Below, one piece after another: positions 53,056 to 62,241 of a stretch of DNA of 64,000 nt. Both the position numbers and the translations under genes were made by a program. The notes under the pieces are model-generated. The model saw only the letters and a program-made list of their open reading frames with translations, searched no databases and was not told the DNA's origin. Origin of the DNA: Flavobacteriaceae bacterium PS02337 (GTDB lineage: Bacteria > Bacteroidota > Bacteroidia > Flavobacteriales > Flavobacteriaceae); NCBI GenBank assembly GCA_029959285.1, contig JASCOE010000001.1, positions 744,001 to 808,000 of the forward strand, in the 5' to 3' direction. Numbering within the stretch: the first letter of the stretch is position 1; every line of letters begins with the position of its first letter.

Positions 53056-54495
53056 TTAGTTCTTATTGATAACTTGTAAAATTGTTTCCAAGCTTGGTGT
53101 AATCAAATCTGTAATTGGTTTTGGATAAAATCCGAAGAACAATAAAACAGCAATTATTACCGCAAATGAAATTCCTTCGTTAAGCGTAACATCTGCAAAA
53201 GTTTTTGAATTTGTCTCACCTAACATTACGTGTTGGAACATTCTTAACATATAGTAAGCTCCTAAAATAATAGTTGTTCCGCCAAGAATAGCAAACCAAA
53301 TATTAATTTGAGATAAACTGTATAAAACTGTAAATTCTCCAACAAAGTTAAATGTACTTGGCAAAGCAACAGAAGCTAAAACTAAGATTAAAAACATTGA
53401 AGTAAATTGTGGAGATTGTGCACGAATACCGCCCATTGCTTCAATTTCCCTAGTTTCATATCTTCTGAAAATTACTTCAGCAGCAAAGAATAATCCCACT
53501 ACGACAAAACCGTGAGCAATCATTTGCAAAACAGCTCCTCTTAAACCATCAAGAGTTAAAGTGTAAGATCCTGCAGCAATTAATCCAACGTGAGCAAGAG
53601 AAGAATAAGCTAATAATTTCTTTAAATCTTTTTGTCTTAAAGCAACGATTGATCCGTAGATAACACCTGCAATTCCTAAAGCGATAAAAATGTTCATGTA
53701 TTCTTTTGCAGCAAGAGGTGCAATTGGCAATTGCCAACGAATAACACTGTACAATCCCATTTTTAGCATAATACCAGATAAAAGCATTGTTCCAACTGTT
53801 GGAGCTTTTTGGTACACATTTGCTTGCCATGTGTGGAAAGGAATAATTGGAATTTTAATTGCATAAGCTAAAAAGAAAGCCAAGAAAATCCAGAATTGCT
53901 CGCAAGCAGATAATTCTACTTTATATAAATCTTCTATTAAGAAAGAACCCGCTTTTTGGTATAAATAAATAAAAGCAGTTAGCATGAACAACGAACCAGC
54001 AAGTGTATAAATAAAGAATTTAACCACAGCTTTTCTGCGTTCTTCAGCATCACCGTTACCCCAAATCAAAGCAATAAAGTAGATTGGAATAAGCGCTAAC
54101 TCCCAGAAAATATAATATAAAAGACCATCAGCAGCCAAGAAAGTTCCCGTCATAGCAAAAGCCATAAACAAGATTAATCCATAAAAACCTTTAGCATTTT
54201 TATATTCATTTCCGAAAGAAGAAAATATGATAATCGGAGTTAATGCAGTAGTCAATAAAACCATTGCAAGTCCAAGTCCGTCAGCATTTAAAGAAAAAGA
54301 AATTTTCGGTTGTGTAATCCAGCTGTTGATAAGGCTGATATTTTCACCTGCATTATAATTATTCAATAATACAATTGAACATCCTAAAGCCGCTAAACTA
54401 AAAAGTAAAGCAACTTTTGAAGCTAGTTTGTCACCAGAAAAATAAGTGGCAAATGCACCAATTAAAAGTATAATTAATATAGTAGAAACGTTCAT
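53056..54495 (-). CDS. nuoM: NADH-quinone oxidoreductase subunit M
   Basis: 479 residues, polytopic. Family markers: FWELALIPIYFIALIWG with the conserved Glu, KIPIIPFHTWQANVYQKAPT, LLSGIMLKMGLYSVIRW and LKKLLAYSSLAHVGLIAAGS. It is the second antiporter-like proton channel of complex I. It starts 10 bases after nuoL and is followed after 65 bases by nuoN. Slightly shorter than E. coli NuoM (about 509). Confidence 0.97.
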   Translation of the reverse strand: MNVSTILIILLIGAFATYFSGDKLASKVALLFSLAALGCSIVLLNNYNAGENISLINSWITQPKISFSLNADGLGLAMVLLTTALTPIIIFSSFGNEYKNAKGFYGLILFMAFAMTGTFLAADGLLYYIFWELALIPIYFIALIWGNGDAEERRKAVVKFFIYTLAGSLFMLTAFIYLYQKAGSFLIEDLYKVELSACEQFWIFLAFFLAYAIKIPIIPFHTWQANVYQKAPTVGTMLLSGIMLKMGLYSVIRWQLPIAPLAAKEYMNIFIALGIAGVIYGSIVALRQKDLKKLLAYSSLAHVGLIAAGSYTLTLDGLRGAVLQMIAHGFVVVGLFFAAEVIFRRYETREIEAMGGIRAQSPQFTSMFLILVLASVALPSTFNFVGEFTVLYSLSQINIWFAILGGTTIILGAYYMLRMFQHVMLGETNSKTFADVTLNEGISFAVIIAVLLFFGFYPKPITDLITPSLETILQVINKN

Positions 54496-54505
54496 AGTAA
54501 TAATA

Positions 54506-56389
54506 TTATTGAGCTAAAAATATATAGGAAACAATTGCACAAAGTCCTAAAACAAAAACAAATAGATATAGTCCTATACTTCCGGTTTGTAATTTTTTTC
54601 CTTGAAAAGCAATTTCGTTTGCTATTTTACCTAATCCAAAAACAGCGGCAGATAATACAGTTTCAACATGATCTCTAAAGAATTTAGATAAAACATTGAT
54701 TGGCTTCACAAATACTGCATCGTAGATTTCATCTACATAATATTTGTCATATAAAAGTCTGCTCAAGCCTATAATATTTTCATCAGATTCTGGAACATTA
54801 TCTTGTTTGAAATATTTTACATAAGCAATTAAAATTCCTAGTAATCCGCCTAAAACAGCAACACCCATTAAGGCGTACTCAGTTGTACCTAAATGATGTT
54901 CTTCGCCAGCTACTTTTGTGAAAAGAGGAGCAAGGTACTCATTTAACCAGCTGTTTCCAGGTAAACTAATTAGTCCTCCGAAAGTTGCTAAAATAGCTAA
55001 GATTATAAGTGGAATAGTAATTAAGGCACCACTTTCGTGTAAATGATGCTTTTGCTCTTCAGTTCCTCTAAATTCTTTAAAGAAAGTTAAGAACATTAGT
55101 CTAAACATATAGAAAGCTGTCATGATTGAAGCAATCGAACCAACAACATATAATGGAATGCTGTGGTGGAAAGCAGTCAATAAAATTTCATCTTTAGAGA
55201 AGAATCCTGAGAAAAACGGAACTCCAGAAATTGCTAATGAAGAAATCAACATAGTCCAAAACGTAATTGGCATCGCTTTGCGCAATCCACCCATTTTACG
55301 CATATCTTGTTCTCCGTGTAAACCGTGAATAACTGATCCTGAACCTAAGAATAAACAAGCTTTAAAGAAAGCGTGAGTAATTACGTGGAAAACCGCTACT
55401 TCATAAGCTCCAAAACCTAATGCTAAAAACATTAAACCTAATTGTGAAACTGTAGAGTAAGCTAATACTTTTTTAATATCGGTTTGAACTAAACCAATTG
55501 TAGCTGCAACTAATGAAGTGATTGCTCCGATAATAGCAATTACAGTTTGTACATCTGTAGCAAGATCAAAAACAAAGTTTAATCTTGTTACCATAAAGAT
55601 ACCTGCAGTAACCATCGTCGCCGCGTGGATCAAAGCAGAAACTGGAGTTGGTCCAGCCATGGCGTCAGGTAACCAAGTGTATAACGGAATCTGAGCAGAT
55701 TTACCACAAGCTCCAATAAACAAACATAAAGCAGCTAAAGAAAGTAATGGTAAATTTAAATTAGAAGCTCCAGCAATTGCAGTTTTTAAAGTTGCATAAT
55801 CTAATGTAGAAAACATCGAACCGATGATGAACATACCGATTAATAAACCTAAATCTCCAATTCTGTTCATGATGAAAGCTTTTTTCGCAGCATCATTGTA
55901 ATCTTGGTTTTTATGCCAAAATCCAATTAATAGGTAAGAACAAAGTCCAACACCTTCCCATCCGATGAAAAGAACTAATAAGTTGCTTCCAATTACAAGC
56001 GTAATCATAAAGAAAACGAACAAATTCAAATAAGAAAAGAATTTGTGCATGTTTTCGTCATCGTGCATATAGCTGATAGAGTATAAATGAATCAATGATC
56101 CAATTCCAGTTACGAATAATAACCAAAGAACTGATAATTGATCTAATAAAAATCCAAGGTTGATTTTTAAATTGCTAATTTGAATCCAATCAAATAAAGT
56201 AACCTCAATTCCTTTTCCAGTTGAAGTTATTTGATTAAAAAGTAAAAGAGAAACTACAAAAGAAATCGCTACAGCAATAGTTCCGATTGCACCAGAAACT
56301 GTTTTGCCTAAGCTTTTTCCAAAAAAGACATTTACTAGAAAACCTAGTAAAGGAGTTAAAACTAAAATTAAAGCTAAATTGGTATCCAT
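54506..56389 (-). CDS. nuoL: NADH-quinone oxidoreductase subunit L
   Basis: 627 residues, the largest membrane subunit. Markers: FFSYLNLFVFFMITLVIGSN, FIGWEGVGLCSYLLIGFW, KSAQIPLYTWLPDAMAGPTP with the conserved Lys and Pro, VSALIHAATMVTAGIFMVTR and the late HAFFKACLFLGSGSVIHGLH. The C-terminal lateral helix region (about 520-627) is present. It is a proton-pumping channel with the long horizontal helix that braces the membrane arm. It starts 6 bases after nuoK. Confidence 0.98.
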   Translation of the reverse strand: MDTNLALILVLTPLLGFLVNVFFGKSLGKTVSGAIGTIAVAISFVVSLLLFNQITSTGKGIEVTLFDWIQISNLKINLGFLLDQLSVLWLLFVTGIGSLIHLYSISYMHDDENMHKFFSYLNLFVFFMITLVIGSNLLVLFIGWEGVGLCSYLLIGFWHKNQDYNDAAKKAFIMNRIGDLGLLIGMFIIGSMFSTLDYATLKTAIAGASNLNLPLLSLAALCLFIGACGKSAQIPLYTWLPDAMAGPTPVSALIHAATMVTAGIFMVTRLNFVFDLATDVQTVIAIIGAITSLVAATIGLVQTDIKKVLAYSTVSQLGLMFLALGFGAYEVAVFHVITHAFFKACLFLGSGSVIHGLHGEQDMRKMGGLRKAMPITFWTMLISSLAISGVPFFSGFFSKDEILLTAFHHSIPLYVVGSIASIMTAFYMFRLMFLTFFKEFRGTEEQKHHLHESGALITIPLIILAILATFGGLISLPGNSWLNEYLAPLFTKVAGEEHHLGTTEYALMGVAVLGGLLGILIAYVKYFKQDNVPESDENIIGLSRLLYDKYYVDEIYDAVFVKPINVLSKFFRDHVETVLSAAVFGLGKIANEIAFQGKKLQTGSIGLYLFVFVLGLCAIVSYIFLAQ

Positions 56390-56395
56390 TTCTGA

Positions 56396-56716
56396 TTATC
56401 CTTTTAAATTTTTTAAATTATCGATACTAATTGATCCGATATTTCTAAAGATAGAAACTAAAATGGCCAATCCTACCGCAACTTCGGCTGCAGCAACCGC
56501 CATCGAGAAGAACACAAAAACTTGTCCTTGTGCATCTTGATGATAAGTTGAAAAAGCAACAAATAAAAGGTTTACCGCATTCAACATAATTTCGATAGAC
56601 ATGAAAACGATAATAGCATTTCGTCTGTACAATACACCAAAAATACCAATACAGAAAAGTACAACACTCAAAAAGATGTAGTTTTCAATACCTATTTGAT
56701 TTAATATATTACCCAT
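56396..56716 (-). CDS. nuoK: NADH-quinone oxidoreductase subunit K
   Basis: 106 residues, three membrane helices. The family core [19 protein letters not shown] carries the buried Glu of the proton path, followed by [20 protein letters not shown] with the second Glu. The ATG overlaps the nuoJ stop by one base (TAATG), so translation is coupled. Small membrane subunit of complex I. Confidence 0.97.
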   Translation of the reverse strand: MGNILNQIGIENYIFLSVVLFCIGIFGVLYRRNAIIVFMSIEIMLNAVNLLFVAFSTYHQDAQGQVFVFFSMAVAAAEVAVGLAILVSIFRNIGSISIDNLKNLKG

Positions 56717-57255
56717 TATTTATTTAATTTTTCTTTTTTAGACAATAGAACTGTTCCAATCATGGCAACCAAAAGTAAGATCGATGCAAATTCAAACGGA
56801 ACCATGTACTCGTTCAATAATATTTTACCTAAAACTTTAATCGATTGGAAATCTTCTCCAGTAGAATCGTATTCACCAACAATTGGTTTTGAGTTAATAA
56901 AGATTGTAATCAAAACAATCAAGATTAAACAGAAAGAAACAATAGCACCTAAACGTGTAATTCTAGGACGGTGAACTTCTCGTTGTTCGTTCAGGTTCAT
57001 CAACATAATGGTAAACAAGAACAAAATCATAATAGCTCCGGAGTAGACTATTATATGAACAACAGCTAAGAATTGAGAATTTAATAGTAAATAATGACCA
57101 GCAATTGAAAAGAAACAAATTACCAAATAGATGGCACTATGAATCGGGTTTCTGCTGAAAATAGTCAAGAAAGCAGTAATAACGGTAATAAACGCTAAAA
57201 AGCAAAAGATAACTTGAACAGTTGTTGCGTGAGCAAAATCAGGAATATGTATCAT
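56716..57255 (-). CDS. nuoJ: NADH-quinone oxidoreductase subunit J
   Basis: 179 residues with five predicted membrane helices. Markers: [40 protein letters not shown] and [20 protein letters not shown], the last with the pi-bulge helix that couples quinone reduction to proton transfer. It starts directly after nuoI and overlaps nuoK by one base. Confidence 0.97.
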   Translation of the reverse strand: MIHIPDFAHATTVQVIFCFLAFITVITAFLTIFSRNPIHSAIYLVICFFSIAGHYLLLNSQFLAVVHIIVYSGAIMILFLFTIMLMNLNEQREVHRPRITRLGAIVSFCLILIVLITIFINSKPIVGEYDSTGEDFQSIKVLGKILLNEYMVPFEFASILLLVAMIGTVLLSKKEKLNK

Positions 57256-57801
57256 TTAGTTAGCGTTTTTAAGTTGAGCGTTTTTCATAGCCATTTCTAA
57301 AGGCATAACTAATTTGTCTTTTCCGAAAATGAAATCTTCTCTTTCGTAGCTAGCAGGAACTAAAACTTTAGAAGTAGTTAAGTAAATAGCGTCTTTTGGA
57401 CAAGCCTCTTCACATAAACCACAAAAAATACAACGAAGCATGTTTATTTCATAAATCGAAGCATATTTTTCTTCTCTGTATAAGTGTTTTTCATCTGTTT
57501 TACGCTCAGCAGCTTTCATTGTAATTGCTTCTGCAGGGCATGATAAAGCACATAATCCACAAGCAGTACAATTTTCACGACCTTGCTCATCACGTTTCAA
57601 TTGATGCTGACCGCGATAAACTGGACTCATTTCACGAACCTGTTCAGGATAATGAATGGTAATTTTTTTTCTAAAAAGGTGTTTTAAAGTAATAAACAAA
57701 CCTTTCACAATCGCCACAAGATACAATCGCTCAATAAAAGTCATGTCCTTATTTGACACCACCTTTTTTCTACCCGATAATGATATAGTTTCTATTGACA
57801 T
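57256..57801 (-). CDS. nuoI: NADH-quinone oxidoreductase subunit I
   Basis: 181 residues. Two 4Fe-4S ferredoxin motifs, CTACGLCALSCPAEAI and CIFCGLCEEACPKDAI, bind clusters N6a and N6b in the peripheral arm. The N-terminal part has the amphipathic membrane-contact region (FITLKHLFRKKITIHYPEQ). It lies 160 bases downstream of nuoH, an unusually long gap that holds a repeat element, and runs straight into nuoJ. Confidence 0.97.
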   Translation of the reverse strand: MSIETISLSGRKKVVSNKDMTFIERLYLVAIVKGLFITLKHLFRKKITIHYPEQVREMSPVYRGQHQLKRDEQGRENCTACGLCALSCPAEAITMKAAERKTDEKHLYREEKYASIYEINMLRCIFCGLCEEACPKDAIYLTTSKVLVPASYEREDFIFGKDKLVMPLEMAMKNAQLKNAN

Positions 57802-57880
57802 TTTTACTATTATAGTTTATGATTTAAGATTTGAAATCAATCAAATTTGAAATCTATTTTATTTTTTTATTTGAAGCTAA

Positions 57881-57948
57881 TCCTGCTATCCGCTTTATCT
57901 TTTGTGGTGAACCCCACCACAAAAGGATGCCGCTTCTATCAGGGCTAG
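57881..57948 (+). repeat. Dispersed hairpin repeat, copy B, in the nuoH-nuoI gap
   Basis: Flanks TCCTGCTATCCGCTTTATCT and AGGATGCCGCTTCTATCAGG plus GCTAG match copy A at 14452-14523 with few changes. The middle is a perfect 10-bp stem TTTTGTGGTG / CACCACAAAA (57900-57909, 57915-57924) with a 5-base loop, unrelated in sequence to the stem of copy A. It lies within an operon, transcribed on the opposite strand. Confidence 0.82.
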
Positions 57949-57961
57949 GACGTTACGGTTC

Positions 57962-59014
57962 TTAGAATCCTAACGCTGCTGCGATATCGTGTCTTAAAAT
58001 AACAGCACCCGTAATCATGATATTAATGATCGAAAGTGGAATTAGAATTCTCCATCCTAAATGCATTAATTGGTCATATCTAAATCTTGGAATTGTCCAA
58101 CGTACCCACATGTAAAAGAATATGAAGAAACATATTTTTACAAATAATACTGCAATTCCTAATAAGTTAGCCGTATTAACACCAACATTTTCTACTATAT
58201 ACTGCATTCCAGGATAGTTGTAACCACCAAAGAATAATACAGAAATAATAGTAGCAGAGATAAACATACTTGCATATTCAGCAAATAAATAGAATCCCAT
58301 TTTCATGGATGAATATTCTGTATGGTAACCTCCAATTAATTCGTTTTCACATTCAGCTAAGTCAAAAGGAGTTCTATTAGTTTCTGCAAATGAACAGATT
58401 AAGAAAATTAAGAATGATAATGGTTGATAAAATACATTCCAGTTCATTCCTTGTTGTTGTAATGAAATTTCTTTCAAGCTCATTGTTCCGGTCATCATCA
58501 ATAAAGCAATCATTGATAATCCCATTGCAACTTCATAAGAAACCATTTGAGAAGCGGCACGAATAGCTCCCATCAATGAGAACTTATTGTTAGAAGCCCA
58601 TCCACCAATCATGATGCCGTAAACTCCAACAGAAAGTACTCCAAAAATGTATAATAAAGCGATATTTACGTCAGTTGCTTGAAGAATGATGTCTTTTCCA
58701 AAAAGATGAAGTCTATCTCCCCAAGGAATAACCGCACTAGTCATCAAAGCTGTACTCATCGCAATTGCCGGACCTACAACAAATAAAAATCTATTTGGCG
58801 TGTTTGGAAAAAACTCTTCTTTAGAAAATAATTTCATACCATCGGCAAGAGGTTGTAATAATCCTCCCCAACCTGCACGGTTTGGTCCAACACGGTCTTG
58901 AAGAAAAGCTGCAACTTTACGTTCAGCCCAAGTAGAGTACATTGCCATAATCATAGTTATCGCAAAAACGACAACAATAACAACACTTTTTTCTATAATA
59001 AATGCACTTTCCAT
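57962..59014 (-). CDS. nuoH: NADH-quinone oxidoreductase subunit H
   Basis: 350 residues, about eight membrane helices. Markers: ERKVAAFLQDRVGPNRAGWG (quinone-site loop), GLLQPLADGMKLFSKEE, the acidic segment FAETNRTPFDLAECENELIG and GYHTEYSSMKMGFYLFAEYA, and the C-terminal WTIPRFRYDQLMHLGWRILI. It forms the entry of the quinone chamber with NuoD and NuoB. It starts 3 bases after nuoG. Confidence 0.98.
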   Translation of the reverse strand: MESAFIIEKSVVIVVVFAITMIMAMYSTWAERKVAAFLQDRVGPNRAGWGGLLQPLADGMKLFSKEEFFPNTPNRFLFVVGPAIAMSTALMTSAVIPWGDRLHLFGKDIILQATDVNIALLYIFGVLSVGVYGIMIGGWASNNKFSLMGAIRAASQMVSYEVAMGLSMIALLMMTGTMSLKEISLQQQGMNWNVFYQPLSFLIFLICSFAETNRTPFDLAECENELIGGYHTEYSSMKMGFYLFAEYASMFISATIISVLFFGGYNYPGMQYIVENVGVNTANLLGIAVLFVKICFFIFFYMWVRWTIPRFRYDQLMHLGWRILIPLSIINIMITGAVILRHDIAAALGF

Positions 59015-59017
59015 TTC

Positions 59018-60049
59018 TTAAGATTTTTTATCATTATTAGTTAATGGAATTGCTGCCATACTGATTTTTTTACGGTCAATATCTCTACCTAAAAGAATGT
59101 TCTTTTCAGTGTCAATTTCAACTTTCTCTAATTTTTGAGTGTAGTTATTTTGATTGATAACAGAATCTTTTTCAAATTCTCTAGGTCCTTCAATAACCCA
59201 GTCATTTACATTTTTATGATCAAAACGACAAGAATTACAAATGAATTCTTCCACTTCATGATACTCATCTTTACGACCAGTTACACGCTGAATTTCTCCT
59301 CCAAACATCCAAACTGTAGTTTTACCACAACATCCTGGAGTTGTACATTCTCTGTGTGCGTTATAAGGTTTGTTGAACCAAACTCTTGATTTAAAACGGA
59401 AAGTTTTGTCTGTTAAGGCACCAACTGGACAAACGTCAATCATGTTTCCAGAAAACTCGTTGTCGATTGCTTTAGAAATTCCAGTTGAAATATTAGCGTG
59501 ATCACCACGATCTAATACTCCGTGAACTCTGTTGTCTGTCAATTGATCTGCAACTTGTACACATCTTTGGCATAAAATACAACGGTTCATATGCAGTTGA
59601 ATATTTGGACCAATATCTTCTGGTTCAAATGTTCTTTTTTCTTCAATATAGCGTGATTTCGGATTTCCGTGCTCAAAACTTAAATTTTGAAGATCACATT
59701 CACCAGCTTGATCACAAATTGGGCAGTCTAATGGGTGGTTGATCAATAAAAATTCTGTTACAGATTTACGCGCTTCGGTAACTCTTGCAGAAGATTTACT
59801 GTTTACTTCCATTCCGTCCATACATCCTGTTACACAAGATGCCATTAATTTTGGCATTGGTCTTGGGTCAGCTTCACTACCTTTAGAAACTTCAACTAAA
59901 CAACAACGACATTTTCCGCCGCTGCCTTTTAATTTTGAGTAATAGCACATGGCTGGCGGAACCAAATCTCCACCAATCATACGTGCAGCCTGCAGGATCG
60001 TTGTTCCTGGCTCTACGTCTATACTTTGACCGTCTATGGTTACTTTCAT
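59018..60049 (-). CDS. nuoG: NADH-quinone oxidoreductase subunit G, short form without molybdopterin-like domain
   Basis: 343 residues, against about 900 in E. coli. Visible are the 2Fe-2S domain (CYYSKLKGSGGKCRCCLVEV), the His/Cys3 cluster region (NHPLDCPICDQAGECDLQ), the 4Fe-4S site CILCQRCVQVADQ with later CPVGAL, and a cysteine-rich segment CTTPGCCGKT ... FICNSCRFDHKN. The long molybdopterin-oxidoreductase-like domain is missing, and the next gene starts 3 bases later with no frameshift remnant, so this is a natural short form, as I recall for Flavobacteriia. It conducts electrons from NuoE/F toward NuoI. Confidence 0.93.
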   Translation of the reverse strand: MKVTIDGQSIDVEPGTTILQAARMIGGDLVPPAMCYYSKLKGSGGKCRCCLVEVSKGSEADPRPMPKLMASCVTGCMDGMEVNSKSSARVTEARKSVTEFLLINHPLDCPICDQAGECDLQNLSFEHGNPKSRYIEEKRTFEPEDIGPNIQLHMNRCILCQRCVQVADQLTDNRVHGVLDRGDHANISTGISKAIDNEFSGNMIDVCPVGALTDKTFRFKSRVWFNKPYNAHRECTTPGCCGKTTVWMFGGEIQRVTGRKDEYHEVEEFICNSCRFDHKNVNDWVIEGPREFEKDSVINQNNYTQKLEKVEIDTEKNILLGRDIDRKKISMAAIPLTNNDKKS

Positions 60050-60142
60050 CTCTTTATGATTTGAATGTTGAAAGTCGGAATATTGAAAAGAATTGCTGTC
60101 CTTTTTAACATTATGAACTTTATAACTTTCTGCTTTTTATTT

Positions 60143-61513
60143 TTATACGATTACTTTACCGCTTACTAAATGCTTCACTTGCGAAAAAGGTTCAGCAACA
60201 AAGTGATCTCTATTTTTGATTTTTTCTGGGAAACGAACGTGATATTCAAATTCATCTCTAAAGTGACGAATTGCTGCTGCTACTGGCCAAGAAGCTGCAT
60301 CACCAAGCGGACAAATTGTGTTTCCTTCAATTTTACTTTGAATGCTCCACAATAATTCGATATCTTCTTCACGGCCTTGACCGTTTTCTATTCTCCATAA
60401 GATTTTTTCTAACCATCCTGTTCCTTCACGGCAAGGCGTACATTGTCCGCAAGATTCATGGTGGTAAAAACGAGCAAAGTTCCATGTGTTTCTTACAACA
60501 CAAGCAGTATCATTGTAAACAATAAATCCGCCAGAACCTAACATAGATCCGGTTGCAAAACCACCATCACTTAAAGATTCGTAAGTCATTAAACGATCTT
60601 CTCCGTTTGCTGTTTTGAAAATCAATTCAGCTGGTAAAATCGGCACAGAAGAACCTCCAGGTACAAATGCTTTCAAAGGTCTGCTTGAAGACATTCCCCC
60701 TAAATATTCATCAGAATTCATAAATTCGTCAACGCTTAAACCTAATTCAATTTCGTAAACTCCAGGGTTTTTGATGTGTCCAGAAGCAGAAATTAATTTA
60801 GTTCCTGTAGAACGTCCAATTCCAATTTTAGCATAATCATCACCAGAATTGTTTACAATCCACGGCACCGTTGCAATAGTTTCAACGTTGTTTACTACTG
60901 TTGGATTAGCCCAAAGTCCTGAAACCGCTGGGAATGGTGGTTTAATACGAGGATTTCCTCTTTTACCTTCCAAAGACTCAATAAGTGCAGTTTCTTCTCC
61001 ACAAATATAAGCTCCAGCTCCACAGTGAACGTGTAACTCTAAATCGTAACCTGTACCTAATATATTTTTTCCTAACCAGCCTGCAGCTTTAGCTTCGGCG
61101 ATTGCTCTTTCTAAGATTTTGAAAACCCACATATATTCTCCACGAATATAGATATATGAAAGGTTTGCTCCTAAAGCGTAACTAGATGTAATCATTCCCT
61201 CGATCAATAAGTGAGGAATATATTCCATCAAAAAGCGATCTTTAAAAGTTCCCGGTTCAGATTCGTCGGCGTTACAAACTAAGTGTCTTGGTCTTCCTGA
61301 TTTTTTATCAATAAAACTCCATTTCATTCCGGCTGGGAAACCTGCACCACCACGGCCACGTAATCCTGATTTTTTTACTTCTTCAGTAACTTCATCTGGT
61401 GTAAGTGTTTTTAAAGCTTTTTCTACAGAAGCGTAACCACCGTTTTGACGATAAACTTCGTAGGTTTTAATTCCAGGAATATTGATTTTATCTAATAATA
61501 TTTTTTGTGACAT
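60143..61513 (-). CDS. nuoF: NADH-quinone oxidoreductase subunit F (NADH-binding)
   Basis: 456 residues. FMN/NADH site: GLRGRGGAGFPAGMKW and CNADESEPGTFKDR. Further motifs are YIRGEY, GAGAYICGEETALIESLEGK, and the 4Fe-4S N3 motif ESCGQCTPCREG with a later Cys in GNTICPLGDAA. It oxidises NADH and passes electrons to NuoE/NuoG. It starts 1 base after the nuoE stop. Confidence 0.98.
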   Translation of the reverse strand: MSQKILLDKINIPGIKTYEVYRQNGGYASVEKALKTLTPDEVTEEVKKSGLRGRGGAGFPAGMKWSFIDKKSGRPRHLVCNADESEPGTFKDRFLMEYIPHLLIEGMITSSYALGANLSYIYIRGEYMWVFKILERAIAEAKAAGWLGKNILGTGYDLELHVHCGAGAYICGEETALIESLEGKRGNPRIKPPFPAVSGLWANPTVVNNVETIATVPWIVNNSGDDYAKIGIGRSTGTKLISASGHIKNPGVYEIELGLSVDEFMNSDEYLGGMSSSRPLKAFVPGGSSVPILPAELIFKTANGEDRLMTYESLSDGGFATGSMLGSGGFIVYNDTACVVRNTWNFARFYHHESCGQCTPCREGTGWLEKILWRIENGQGREEDIELLWSIQSKIEGNTICPLGDAASWPVAAAIRHFRDEFEYHVRFPEKIKNRDHFVAEPFSQVKHLVSGKVIV

Positions 61514-61514
61514 C

Positions 61515-62045
61515 TTATTTATCGTGTAATATTATTTTATCTTCTTTACAATCAGCGATTAACTGATCGATTTTGTCTTCTGTCAATTTCTCTTTGTAGA
61601 AATCACCTAACTGCATCATCGGAGCGTATCCGCAAGCGCCTAAACATTCTACACCAGCAATGGTAAACATTCCGTCTGGAGTTGTTTCTCCCATTTTAAT
61701 GCCTAATTTTTCAGAAGTATAATCCATTAAATTTTCGGCACCATTTAAACAACAACAAGAAGTCTGGCAAAATTCAAACATGTATTTCCCAATTGGTTTT
61801 TGGTTGAACATGGTATAAAAAGTAACCACTTCATAAACCTCAATAGGTTTTATCTGAAGAATCTCGGCAACTTTATCTTGCAATTCAGTGCTAAGCCAGT
61901 TGTTATGCGCATCTTGCACTTCGTGCAAAACAGGCAATAAAGCCGATTTTTGTTTGCCTTCTGGATAATGACTGATCAATTCATTGATACGAGCGATCAA
62001 TGCCTCAGTCATATTTATTTCTTGTTTGTAATGTTTACGTTCCAT
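61515..62045 (-). CDS. nuoE: NADH-quinone oxidoreductase subunit E
   Basis: 176 residues from the ATG at 62045; an inner ATG at 62012 is a possible alternative. Thioredoxin-like 2Fe-2S fold with ligands in CQTSCC (C-x4-C) and CLGACG (C-x3-C), and the N-terminal helical motif SALLPVLHEVQDAHNNWLST. It carries cluster N1a in the dehydrogenase module. It lies 196 bases after nuoD, a gap filled by low-complexity repeats. Confidence 0.96.
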   Translation of the reverse strand: MERKHYKQEINMTEALIARINELISHYPEGKQKSALLPVLHEVQDAHNNWLSTELQDKVAEILQIKPIEVYEVVTFYTMFNQKPIGKYMFEFCQTSCCCLNGAENLMDYTSEKLGIKMGETTPDGMFTIAGVECLGACGYAPMMQLGDFYKEKLTEDKIDQLIADCKEDKIILHDK

Positions 62046-62241
62046 TTTATTTAAGATTTTAGATTTAAGATTTTAGATTTTTAATCTGTTGTCTTTAAAT
62101 CCATATTCTGCAATCTTTATTTAAGTTTTAGATTCTTCAATCTGAATTTTCAATTCCTAATTATAATTTTTCAATCTAAATTCTAAAATCTGCATTTTCA
62201 TTCAGCAATCTAAAATCTAAATTCTAAAATCTACAATTCTG
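62046..62241. repeat. Low-complexity word repeats in the nuoD-nuoE gap
   Basis: The gap is built from variants of TTAAGATTTTAGATTT and its complement. Exact 16-mers occur at 62051-62066 and 62065-62080, and the exact 19-mer AATCTAAATTCTAAAATCT occurs at 62173-62191 and 62214-62232, in the inverted sense. The region can fold extensively. There is no T tract or open reading frame. Confidence 0.8.
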
